In this document: positions 1 to 5,039 of the stretch, piece by piece | Position numbering within the stretch: the stretch's first letter is position 1 | How the letters are laid out: the number at the start of each line of letters is the position of its first letter | NCBI GenBank assembly: GCA_031255955.1 | Contig: JAIRRO010000095.1 | Coordinates: forward strand, 1-5,039 | DNA from: Oscillospiraceae bacterium | GTDB lineage: Bacteria > Bacillota > Clostridia > Oscillospirales > Oscillospiraceae | Length of the DNA: 5,039 nt | Direction: 5' to 3' | Program-made: the position numbers and the translations under genes | Notes under the pieces: generated by a model | Told to the model about the DNA's origin: nothing | The model's input: only the letters and a program-made list of their open reading frames with translations | Database searches by the model: none

Positions 1-20
1 GATTTATTGCAAAATTTATT

Positions 21-25
21 GGAGG
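21..25 (+). promoter_or_regulatory. Ribosome binding site of the ankyrin gene
   Basis: GGAGG sits 8 nt before the ATG at 34, which is ideal spacing. It decides the start in favour of the ATG at 34 over the in-frame TTG at 7. Only 33 bases are visible before the gene, so its promoter or any gene upstream in the same operon is outside the window. Confidence 0.85.
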
Positions 26-33
26 AAAAGCGT

Positions 34-1005
34 ATGGACAATATCTTTCTTAACGCGTGCAAGAACGGGCAAAAAGGGGTGGTGCAGGCTTTTTTGAAAA
101 AAGGCGGCATCCAGCTGGATAAGCGGGACGCGATGGGCAACACCGCCTTGTATTATGCCGCAGCCAAGGGGGCAAAGGACATAGTTCTGCTGCTGGTGGA
201 GGGCGGCGCGGACGTCACCCTTGCAAACAACAGAAGCGTAACGCCGCTGCATTCCGTTTCAGAGAGCGGCAACAAGGACATCATCACCGTGCTGCTGGAC
301 GCCGGGGCGGAGGTGAACGCCACGGACAAGGTGGGCAGAAGCCCATTGATTTTTGCCGCCATGAAGGGGCGCACCGAGACAGCTAAATATCTGCTTGAAC
401 ACGGCGCGGACAAAGCAATTCAGGATAACGACGGACACCGCGCGCTGGATTACGCCACGGCGGGCGGCTTGCGTGAGCTGGTGGCGTTGCTTTCAGACGA
501 TGTCAGCACAACGGATTCCTCCGGCAATACCACGCTGCATCAGGCGGTTTACAACGACCAGAGCGAGGTTGTTTCGGCGCTATTGAAGCAGCCCGGTACA
601 GATGTAAATGCCCTCAACGACGATGGTGAGAGTCCGTTAATCTTGGCAATGCAGAGCAACAATTTGCATTTGGTTGAGCTGCTGCTGCAAAACGGCGCGG
701 ACCCGAATCTGCGGCTGCTTAACGGAAATTCCCCGCTGCACTACGCGGCGCTGGAGCATAATCGCTTTGCGGTGAAGGCGCTGGTGGACAACAACGCCGA
801 TATAAACGGCAAAAACGAGGACGGCAAGACCGCTCTTATTATAGCCGCGATGACAGGGGCAAACGATGTGGCAGCCTTGCTTATCGAGCGCGGGGCGGAC
901 GTCAACGCTGTGGACAACCTGCGGCACAGCGCCATTCACTACGCGGCAGAACGCGGCTTAACAGAAATTGTGGAGCAACTAATTATGGCGGGCGCCGAAA
1001 ACTAA
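34..1005 (+). CDS. Ankyrin-repeat protein (all-repeat, cytosolic)
   Basis: This 323-residue protein consists almost wholly of ankyrin repeats, which are helix-turn-helix units that bind other proteins. Following an N-terminal capping repeat (about 1-32), repeats run at about 33-65, 66-98, 99-131, 132-161, 162-195, 196-228, 229-261, 262-294 and a C-terminal cap at 295-323. Typical signatures include TALYYAA, TPLHSV, SPLHYAA and TALIIAA, and the loop form GADVN/GADPN. The fifth unit is degenerate and about three residues short. There is no signal peptide, membrane segment or catalytic domain, so it should act in the cytosol as a binding scaffold. The start at 34 is chosen because GGAGG lies 8 nt upstream; a longer frame from a TTG at 7 would contain that SD. 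The DUF1266-like gene follows after 24 nt, which points to an operon. The binding partner is unknown; the downstream product is an obvious candidate (inference). Confidence 0.93.
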   Translation: MDNIFLNACKNGQKGVVQAFLKKGGIQLDKRDAMGNTALYYAAAKGAKDIVLLLVEGGADVTLANNRSVTPLHSVSESGNKDIITVLLDAGAEVNATDKVGRSPLIFAAMKGRTETAKYLLEHGADKAIQDNDGHRALDYATAGGLRELVALLSDDVSTTDSSGNTTLHQAVYNDQSEVVSALLKQPGTDVNALNDDGESPLILAMQSNNLHLVELLLQNGADPNLRLLNGNSPLHYAALEHNRFAVKALVDNNADINGKNEDGKTALIIAAMTGANDVAALLIERGADVNAVDNLRHSAIHYAAERGLTEIVEQLIMAGAEN

Positions 1006-1029
1006 TTTTAATTTTAAGGAGAAAATGAA

Positions 1030-2022
1030 ATGTCTGATTTGGAAAATATGATGGAGCAGAGCATGGCGCAATACAAGCAGCAGATGGATGAAGCCCTAAA
1101 GTCTGCGCTGGAGCAGCAAAAGCGTATGAACGACGAAATGGGGGTTGAGACGTCTGAAGACGACCGCCAAGAGTTAATTGACGATTACGCAAAGCAGATG
1201 GAGCAGTATGAATTAATAATGCGTCAGCAGATGCAGGCGCAGGAGCAGCTGATGGGGAATATGAACCCGCAGATGGCGGAGGCGATGCAGGCGCAGATGG
1301 CGGCGGTTATGGGTGCGCTGGGCGTCGACGGCATTGACTATGATGACGACGATGACGATGACGACGACGAGATCAGCGAGGAGGAACGGCAGGCGTTCAT
1401 CCTGGAAAACGCGGTGCCGGATAAGTACAAAAAATATATGCCCGTCGGCGCATTGCTGATAGGCACACAGGACGAGCCGTATGAAACCCTGCGCCTGATG
1501 CAGGACGCGGAGGTAACTGCGTATATTCTGGGGAATGGCTGGGGCATAGAGGATCGCGACGAGGCTATAGAGATGCTGGAATCCCTGTTGGGCGGACGCC
1601 ACGCACAAAAATTCGCGGAGGATTTTGCAAACGCGAAAGTCGGTAACTTCGACGAGCTGAGCGAGGAGGACGCGGAGGATTACAGGAACAGCGTGGAGGC
1701 GATTGTTGACGTGCTGGAGCTACCCGAGGAGCGGGTACGGCAGTGCGAAACCCTGTACGCTTGGGATTTGGAGCGCGTCGGGTATCTGGCGCGGCTATTT
1801 TTGAACATCGGATATATCACAGAGGATGAGGCGTGGAGCTGGATTCAAAAAGCCGCGGAAAAGGTAAAAGCGACCTTTACAAGCTGGGAGGACTATATAA
1901 TTTCGGTGCTGCTCGGCAGGGGCTTTGCCATGGGGCTGCATCAGGAGCCTTACGCCGTCGCGCTTGACCTGCTCACCGACAGCCGCGCGTTCTTAGACGA
2001 GAACCCCATTTCCGCAATGTAA
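1030..2022 (+). CDS. DUF1266-domain protein with Met/Gln-rich N-terminus and Asp tract
   Basis: This 330-residue soluble protein has two distinct parts. Residues 1-100 are predicted helical and rich in Met, Gln and Glu, with methionines at 57, 64, 68, 75, 78, 82, 86, 90 and 94. A run of nine aspartates (105-113) followed by EISEEE forms an acidic linker. The C-terminal part, about 165-325, resembles DUF1266: a GWGI motif near 170, AWDLERVGYLARL (244-256), GYITEDEAW (261-269), then FTSWEDY (283-289) and LLGRGFAMG (294-302). DUF1266 is a bacterial family of unknown function that includes E. coli YbeR and YbeU. The match is by eye from memory of the family's Trp, Gly-Tyr and GR signatures. AAGGAG at 1016-1021, 8 nt upstream, supports this start; an ATG at 1025 is out of frame and stops quickly. 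It is the second gene of an operon with the ankyrin gene. No signal peptide or membrane segment is visible, and no enzymatic motif is recognised. Confidence 0.88.
   Translation: MSDLENMMEQSMAQYKQQMDEALKSALEQQKRMNDEMGVETSEDDRQELIDDYAKQMEQYELIMRQQMQAQEQLMGNMNPQMAEAMQAQMAAVMGALGVDGIDYDDDDDDDDDEISEEERQAFILENAVPDKYKKYMPVGALLIGTQDEPYETLRLMQDAEVTAYILGNGWGIEDRDEAIEMLESLLGGRHAQKFAEDFANAKVGNFDELSEEDAEDYRNSVEAIVDVLELPEERVRQCETLYAWDLERVGYLARLFLNIGYITEDEAWSWIQKAAEKVKATFTSWEDYIISVLLGRGFAMGLHQEPYAVALDLLTDSRAFLDENPISAM
1342..1368 (+). repeat. Poly-aspartate codon tract (nine GAY codons)
   Basis: Nine consecutive Asp codons use a mixture of GAT and GAC, six GAC and three GAT. The mixture means the run is not a pure trinucleotide slippage product, which suggests that the acidic protein sequence itself is retained. 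It sits between the Met/Gln-rich helix and the DUF1266-like domain and is followed at once by more acidic residues. Confidence 0.9.
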
Positions 2023-2067
2023 ATGAAAGGCGAGGCTGCGCAGCTTTCCATCACTGCCGTGTGTCAA

Positions 2068-2094
2068 GCGTGACCCCACGCCCTCATTTCACGC
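2068..2094. other. Weak hairpin in the convergent spacer, possible attenuated terminator
   Basis: GCGTG (2068-2072) can pair with CACGC at 2077-2081 across a 4-nt ACCC loop, or, as GCGTGA, with TCACGC at 2089-2094. Neither form is followed by a clear T-tract on either strand. It lies between the stops of two convergent genes (2022 and 2099), where a terminator is expected, but the evidence for termination is thin. Transcripts of the two sides may overlap here. Confidence 0.3.
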
Positions 2095-2104
2095 ACCCTC
2101 ATTT
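2077..2104. repeat. Tandem 13/15-nt imperfect duplication at the MFS gene 3' end
   Basis: CACGCCCTCATTT (2077-2089) is followed directly by CACGCACCCTCATTT (2090-2104), which is the same unit with two extra bases. The second copy contains the stop codon of the MFS gene (complement of TCA, 2099-2101), and the first copy carries the same TCA. It looks like a small local duplication across the gene end. No function is evident. Confidence 0.6.
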
Positions 2105-3322
2105 TACGGTGCGGATGCGTTTGTCGAACGCGAACGCCACGGTAATCAGCAGCATCGCGACGCCGGTGATGATAAATTCGCGCCACATTCCGATTTTATC
2201 AGCCAGCGGACCGAACACAATCAAGCCCAGCGGCATACCGAGCGTGTTTATCATTGAGCTGAGGCTCATAACGCGCCCTAAATATTCGTTATCAACATGT
2301 TCTTGTACCATCACAGTCCAAGGGGTGTTAAAAAGCTGCATCGAAAATCCGAGCAGCGCGGTGACGGCGGCAAAGAGCTTGAAGTTCGGAACAATGCCGT
2401 AAAGAATCGTGCCGATGCTCATAATGCCGCAGCCGACGGCAATGGTGAGCTGGCGGCGCTTAAAGCCGCCCCACACCATCATAAGCGCGCTGCCGCCCAG
2501 CATACCAACGGCAAAAATGCTGTCGTTTATCGCAAGCATCGCGGCGTCCGCACCGAATTTTTGCGTTATGTGAAGACTGAAGAGAATCGCGACGGGCGCG
2601 ATAAGAAGCGAAAGCGGTATCATATAGGCGAACAGCCGCCCGACAAAGCTGTGCTTCGCGATATACTGCAGCCCCAGCTTTAAGTCGCTGAAATACCCCG
2701 AGGTCTTGTCCTCCGAAGGCTCGCGCGGCTCGCGCTCGCCTGTTTTAACAAAGAAATACAGTATGCAGATGGCGATGGCGGCGGTGACAACGTCCACACC
2801 GAAGGTAATTTCAATGGGAAACGCCGCGAACAGCACGCCGCCGAGCGCGGGCGAAATGAGCATCATAATGCTTTGAGCCGAGCTCATAATACTGTTGACG
2901 CGCATAAGCTTATCCTGAGAAACAAGCTGCGGCAGAAGCGCGACGGTGGCAGGCTGCTGTATGCCCTGACCAAGTCCGCGCACAGCCATAGCGCCGATTA
3001 TGAACCACACGCTGTCATAACCGAGCCGAAACAATATAAACAGGGCAAGCGTCGCAAGCGCCACAAGCGCGTCAGAGAGCATAATAATTTTTTTGCGGTC
3101 ATATCTGTCCGCCCAAATTCCGGCGAACGGCGATACGATAAACGTGGGGATAAAGCCCGCAATCATGGCGATGGTCATCATCGAGCCGCTTCCGGTGACA
3201 AGCGTGATATGCCAAAAAACCACACACTGAGCCAGGGACGAGCCGAGCAGCGATACAATCTGACTGGTTAGGTACAGGGCGATGCCGGCGCGTCCGGAGG
3301 GGTGCTTTTGCTGCGATTCCAT
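2099..3322 (-). CDS. MFS efflux transporter, DHA3 / macrolide-exporter (MefA-like) type
   Basis: This 407-residue inner-membrane protein has the length and 12 hydrophobic segments of a complete drug:H+ antiporter. The family's motif A is present between segments 2 and 3 as GIWADRYDRKK (68-78). RGLGQGIQQPA (115-125) matches the fourth segment. RVNSIMSSAQS (141-151) and SPALGGVLFA precede segment 6, and a hydrophilic central loop covers about 193-225. EYLGRVMSL (346-354) followed by MPLGLIVFGPLADKIG (363-378) closely recalls MefA-type macrolide exporters. Proton-driven export of a drug or natural metabolite is the family role; the substrate cannot be told. The start is the only in-frame choice before an upstream stop, with AAGGAA 13 nt before the ATG, a slightly long spacing. 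It has its own promoter at 3394-3422 and is divergent from the MATE gene and convergent with the DUF1266-like gene. No truncation is seen. Confidence 0.92.
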   Translation of the reverse strand: MESQQKHPSGRAGIALYLTSQIVSLLGSSLAQCVVFWHITLVTGSGSMMTIAMIAGFIPTFIVSPFAGIWADRYDRKKIIMLSDALVALATLALFILFRLGYDSVWFIIGAMAVRGLGQGIQQPATVALLPQLVSQDKLMRVNSIMSSAQSIMMLISPALGGVLFAAFPIEITFGVDVVTAAIAICILYFFVKTGEREPREPSEDKTSGYFSDLKLGLQYIAKHSFVGRLFAYMIPLSLLIAPVAILFSLHITQKFGADAAMLAINDSIFAVGMLGGSALMMVWGGFKRRQLTIAVGCGIMSIGTILYGIVPNFKLFAAVTALLGFSMQLFNTPWTVMVQEHVDNEYLGRVMSLSSMINTLGMPLGLIVFGPLADKIGMWREFIITGVAMLLITVAFAFDKRIRTVK

Positions 3323-3368
3323 TGTTTTTATACCGTTCCTTTATATATTTCGGAAAGCCGTATTTCAA

Positions 3369-3385
3369 GGACGTCATCGGCGTCC
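3369..3385. promoter_or_regulatory. Inverted repeat near the MFS transcription start, candidate operator
   Basis: GGACG (3369-3373) and CGTCC (3381-3385) form an inverted repeat with a 7-nt centre. The predicted start of the MFS transcript is near 3387, so the repeat covers roughly +2 to +18. This is a common place for a repressor operator; alternatively it could fold as a 5' leader hairpin. No regulator gene is present in the window and no family-specific operator consensus is recognised. Confidence 0.4.
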
Positions 3386-3393
3386 GCAATTAT

Positions 3394-3422
3394 ATCATAC
3401 AGCAGCGCGCGACGAAGGTCAA
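3394..3422 (-). promoter_or_regulatory. Sigma-A (sigma-70 type) promoter of the MFS gene
   Basis: On the minus strand TTGACC (complement of 3417-3422) and TATGAT (complement of 3394-3399) are separated by exactly 17 bases. This differs from the consensus TTGACA/TATAAT by one base in each element. Transcription should start near 3387, giving a leader of about 65 nt before the ATG at 3322. Confidence 0.75.
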
Positions 3423-3465
3423 CAGGAAGCTGATTTTTTTATCGCTATCTTTTCCGCGCCGGACG

Positions 3466-3474
3466 TGGTATATT
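3466..3474 (+). promoter_or_regulatory. Extended -10 promoter element of the MATE gene
   Basis: TGGTATATT has the TG-N extended -10 form with TATATT at 3469-3474. The matching -35 position (about 3446-3451, TATCTT) is poor, so recognition would rely on the extended -10 or on an activator. Transcription would start near 3481, about 40 nt before the gene. It lies opposite the MFS promoter, with about 95 bp between the two predicted starts. Confidence 0.5.
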
Positions 3475-3493
3475 GATATGCGAAAATAAACGC

Positions 3494-3520
3494 GGAGGGG
3501 GATGACGGCGCCGGGCGCAT
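3494..3520 (+). promoter_or_regulatory. Distant SD plus spacer hairpin before the MATE start
   Basis: A strong GGAGGGGG (3494-3501) lies 19 nt before the ATG at 3521, too far for normal initiation. Between them GCGC (3508-3511) can pair with GCGC (3515-3518) around a CGG loop. Folding these 11 nt would leave an effective spacing of about 8 nt. A second ATG at 3502 directly abuts the SD and opens a 16-codon frame ending at 3552, out of frame with the transporter. Confidence 0.45.
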
Positions 3521-4882
3521 ATGCTGATAAAAAATCTGTTTACACGCGATAGGCGGCTGTATTCAACGTTTTTCCCGCTGCTTTTCGTCATATCGGCGCA
3601 GGCGCTGCTGGCGCTTGCCGTAAATCTTGCTGACAACATTATGCTTGGCGCTTACAGTGAATCCGCCCTTGCGGGGGCGGCGCTTGTCAATCAGCTTCAG
3701 TTTATGCTGCAGCAGATAATCGGCGGCGTGGCGGCGGGCGTCGTCGTACTCGGCTCGCAATATTGGGGGCAATCGCGCACAGAGCCGATAAAGCGCGTTA
3801 TATCGCTGGGGCTGAAAATGGGACTCGTCGCGGGGCTGTTGTTCTGGGCGGTGACATTTACGGCGCCCGCGCAAACGCTGCGATTGTTGACGCCGGACGA
3901 GGCTGTAATTGCCGAGGGCGTGGAATATCTCCGGATTATGTGCTGGACATATCTGATTTTCGCAGTATCGAACGTGCTTATGTCATCCCTGCAATGCGTG
4001 CAGACGGCGGGCGTCGGAACGGTGATGTCGCTGTGTACCATCGTTATCAATGTATCCGTAAATTATTGCTTGATATTCGGCAATTTCGGCGCGCCCGAGC
4101 TGGGTATAACGGGCGCCGCCATCGCGACGTTAATCAGCCGAATCGTCGAGCTTGTCATCATTTTGGTGTATATTTTAAGGGTTGATAAAAAGCTGAGGAT
4201 GCGGCTGCGGGAGCTGGTTTCGCCGGATATTTCGTATCTGGGGGATTATATCAGGGTGTCTTTGCCCGTTATGCTCTCCGGGGCGCAGTGGGGCGTTGCC
4301 CAGACTGCCCAAACGGCGATACTCGGGCATATCAGCGCCGTAGCGATCGCCGCCAACAGCATCGCCGTGATTATATTCCAGCTTTTCGCCATATTCGGGA
4401 TGGCATGCGCCAACGCCGCGTCGGTGACCATCGGCAAAACGGTGGGGGAGGGCGCATTAGATTTAGTTAAGCCGTATTCCCGCACGTTGCAAGCGATATT
4501 CTTGCTTAACGGCATAATCGCCGGGGCAGCGATATTTATATTTAAGGATCTTTTTGTCGGCTTTTACGCAGTGTCCGATGAAACACGGCGGCTGGCGGTC
4601 AGCTTTTTAACCGTTCTCAGCGTCGCCACCGTGGGGACGTGCTATGAATTCCCCGTGGAATCCGGCATTATCGCGGGGGGCGGCGACACGCGCTATGCCA
4701 GCATTGTGGACGTCAGCTTTATGTGGCTGTTCACCATTCCGGCGGCGGCGCTCAGCGCGTTTGTGTTCGGGTTTCCGCCCGTTGTCACGTTCTGCTTTCT
4801 CAAAGCCGACCAGATATTAAAATGCATCCCGAACGCCATCGTCTGCAACAGGTACAAATGGGTAAAACAGCTCACGCGATAA
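3521..4882 (+). CDS. MATE family multidrug efflux transporter
   Basis: This 453-residue integral membrane protein has the normal length and about 12 membrane helices in two six-helix halves of a MATE transporter, which exports cationic drugs or metabolites in exchange for Na+ or H+. Family marks include VNLADNIMLG (34-43), whose Asp38 matches the first-helix cation-site aspartate of NorM-type proteins. Others are ALVNQLQF (54-61), GSQYWGQ (78-84), the second-half QTAILGHISAVAIAANS (264-280), and GIIAGGGDTRY (382-392). The C-terminal pattern KADQILKCIP...NRYKWVKQLTR is typical of clostridial relatives. By eye, the glutamate often found in helix 7 is replaced by glycine or serine (253-254). The start at 3521 fits the expected N-terminus, but the strong SD lies 19 nt away; a stop at 3503 excludes an earlier in-frame start. 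It is divergent from the MFS gene, and a hairpin terminator follows 19 nt after the stop. Substrate is unknown. Confidence 0.94.
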   Translation: MLIKNLFTRDRRLYSTFFPLLFVISAQALLALAVNLADNIMLGAYSESALAGAALVNQLQFMLQQIIGGVAAGVVVLGSQYWGQSRTEPIKRVISLGLKMGLVAGLLFWAVTFTAPAQTLRLLTPDEAVIAEGVEYLRIMCWTYLIFAVSNVLMSSLQCVQTAGVGTVMSLCTIVINVSVNYCLIFGNFGAPELGITGAAIATLISRIVELVIILVYILRVDKKLRMRLRELVSPDISYLGDYIRVSLPVMLSGAQWGVAQTAQTAILGHISAVAIAANSIAVIIFQLFAIFGMACANAASVTIGKTVGEGALDLVKPYSRTLQAIFLLNGIIAGAAIFIFKDLFVGFYAVSDETRRLAVSFLTVLSVATVGTCYEFPVESGIIAGGGDTRYASIVDVSFMWLFTIPAAALSAFVFGFPPVVTFCFLKADQILKCIPNAIVCNRYKWVKQLTR

Positions 4883-4901
4883 GCGAGAGATGTTGCGAAA
4901 A

Positions 4902-4931
4902 CAAACGGAGCCGTTTATACGGCTCCGTTTG
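4902..4931. terminator. Intrinsic terminator, probably bidirectional
   Basis: CAAACGGAGCCGT (4902-4914) pairs perfectly with ACGGCTCCGTTTG (4919-4931), giving a 13-bp stem with a TTAT loop. It lies between the convergent stops of the MATE gene (4882) and rpsU (4940). On the minus strand the stem is followed by TTTTCGC, so it is the better terminator for rpsU. On the plus strand the T-tract is only the TTT inside the stem, so termination of the MATE transcript may be weaker. Confidence 0.85.
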
Positions 4932-4939
4932 CTGTGTGA

Positions 4940-5039
4940 TTAGTTGTAGCGTCTGCTTTTGTTCTTACGCGCCGCCTCGGATTTCTTGCGTCGCTTAACG
5001 CTGGGGCTTTGGTAATACTCCTTTTTCCTGAGATCAGAG
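4940..5039 (-). CDS. rpsU: 30S ribosomal protein S21, C-terminal part (cut by window edge)
   Basis: Reading leftward from the window end, 32 codons and a TAA stop (complement of 4940-4942) encode a very basic tail: SDLRKKEYYQSPS then VKRRKKSEAARKNKSRRYN. This matches the C-terminal half of bacterial S21, whose usual form is LRKREHYEKPSVKRKKKSEAARK. S21 is a small protein of the 30S subunit platform that aids initiation of translation. The reading frame is open to the window edge and the gene start lies beyond 5039. The His of the usual REHYEKP is Tyr here (KEYYQSP), and the tail is a few residues extended (KSRRYN). The stem at 4902-4931 follows the gene and should end its transcript. It is convergent with the MATE gene, so it is probably an unrelated housekeeping neighbour. 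Confidence rests on the SVKRRKKSEAARK core. Confidence 0.93.
   Translation of the reverse strand, partial: SDLRKKEYYQSPSVKRRKKSEAARKNKSRRYN

Noticed and set aside
7..33. Nine-codon N-terminal extension of the ankyrin protein from TTG
   Set aside because: The good SD at 21-25 would lie inside the coding sequence; the ATG at 34 has ideal spacing.
1342..1368. Asp codon run as a slippage microsatellite or phase-variable site
   Set aside because: GAT and GAC are mixed irregularly, which lowers slippage, and loss or gain of one unit would stay in frame, so it is not an on/off switch.
1213..1608. Antisense open frame of 131 codons over the DUF1266-like gene
   Set aside because: Its composition (runs of Val/Ile opposite the Asp tract, His/Leu/Arg-rich elsewhere) is that of a shadow of the acidic gene, with no supporting SD or family match.
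2041..2098. GCTGCGCAGC palindrome and nearby hairpins as a rho-independent terminator or CRISPR-like repeat
   Set aside because: Stems are 3-5 bp with no T-tract, and there are only two adjacent repeat copies with no spacers.
2297..2683. Plus-strand open frame opposite the MFS gene
   Set aside because: Lys/Arg/Asn/Ala-rich shadow of a membrane protein gene; the opposite strand has a clear MFS protein with all family motifs.
2873..3271. Plus-strand open frame of 132 codons opposite the MFS gene
   Set aside because: Same reason: highly charged, His/Arg-rich translation without domain character, fully antisense to a convincing gene.
3763..4185. Alternative-frame open frame of 140 codons inside the MATE gene
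   Set aside because: Gly/Arg-rich translation typical of an out-of-frame read of a GC-rich membrane gene; the MATE frame is complete and unbroken.
4723..4998. Plus-strand open frame running from the MATE gene end through the terminator into rpsU
   Set aside because: It crosses a strong terminator hairpin and reads rpsU in antisense; no SD or recognisable protein.

Overview
The window looks like a chromosomal segment of a Gram-positive, clostridia-like bacterium (Firmicutes, possibly a gut Oscillospirales-type lineage). This rests on strong purine-rich Shine-Dalgarno (SD) sites, a good sigma-A type promoter, a clostridial-style MATE transporter, a MefA-like MFS exporter and a Firmicutes-like basic tail on ribosomal protein S21. 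The taxonomic call is inference from protein style, not a database result.

Layout: (1) 34-2022, plus strand: a two-gene operon encoding an all-ankyrin-repeat protein of 323 aa and, 24 nt later, a 330 aa protein with a Met/Gln-rich helical N-terminus, a run of nine aspartates and a C-terminal domain that I read as DUF1266. (2) 2023-2098: a short convergent spacer with a 13/15-nt tandem duplication and a weak hairpin, but no convincing terminator. (3) 2099-3322, minus strand: a complete MFS drug exporter of the DHA3/MefA type. (4) 3323-3520: a 198-bp divergent control region with a near-consensus promoter for the MFS gene, an inverted repeat next to its predicted start of transcription, a weaker extended -10 promoter for the MATE gene, and a hairpin between the MATE SD and its start codon. 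(5) 3521-4882, plus strand: a complete MATE multidrug/Na+ or H+ antiporter. (6) 4883-4939: a strong hairpin that probably terminates transcription from both sides. (7) 4940-5039, minus strand: the 3' end of rpsU (ribosomal protein S21), cut by the window edge.

How the genes work together: the two transporters are divergently transcribed from one short region and could respond to related signals, though no regulator gene is present in the window. The ankyrin/DUF1266 pair is the least understood part. Its tight spacing suggests co-production and possibly a physical complex, and it recalls the E. coli ybe locus, where DUF1266 genes sit beside Sel1-repeat genes. I see no CRISPR array, tRNA, rRNA or insertion sequence. 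The strongest candidate for an undescribed system is the ankyrin/DUF1266 module, but its function cannot be read from the sequence.
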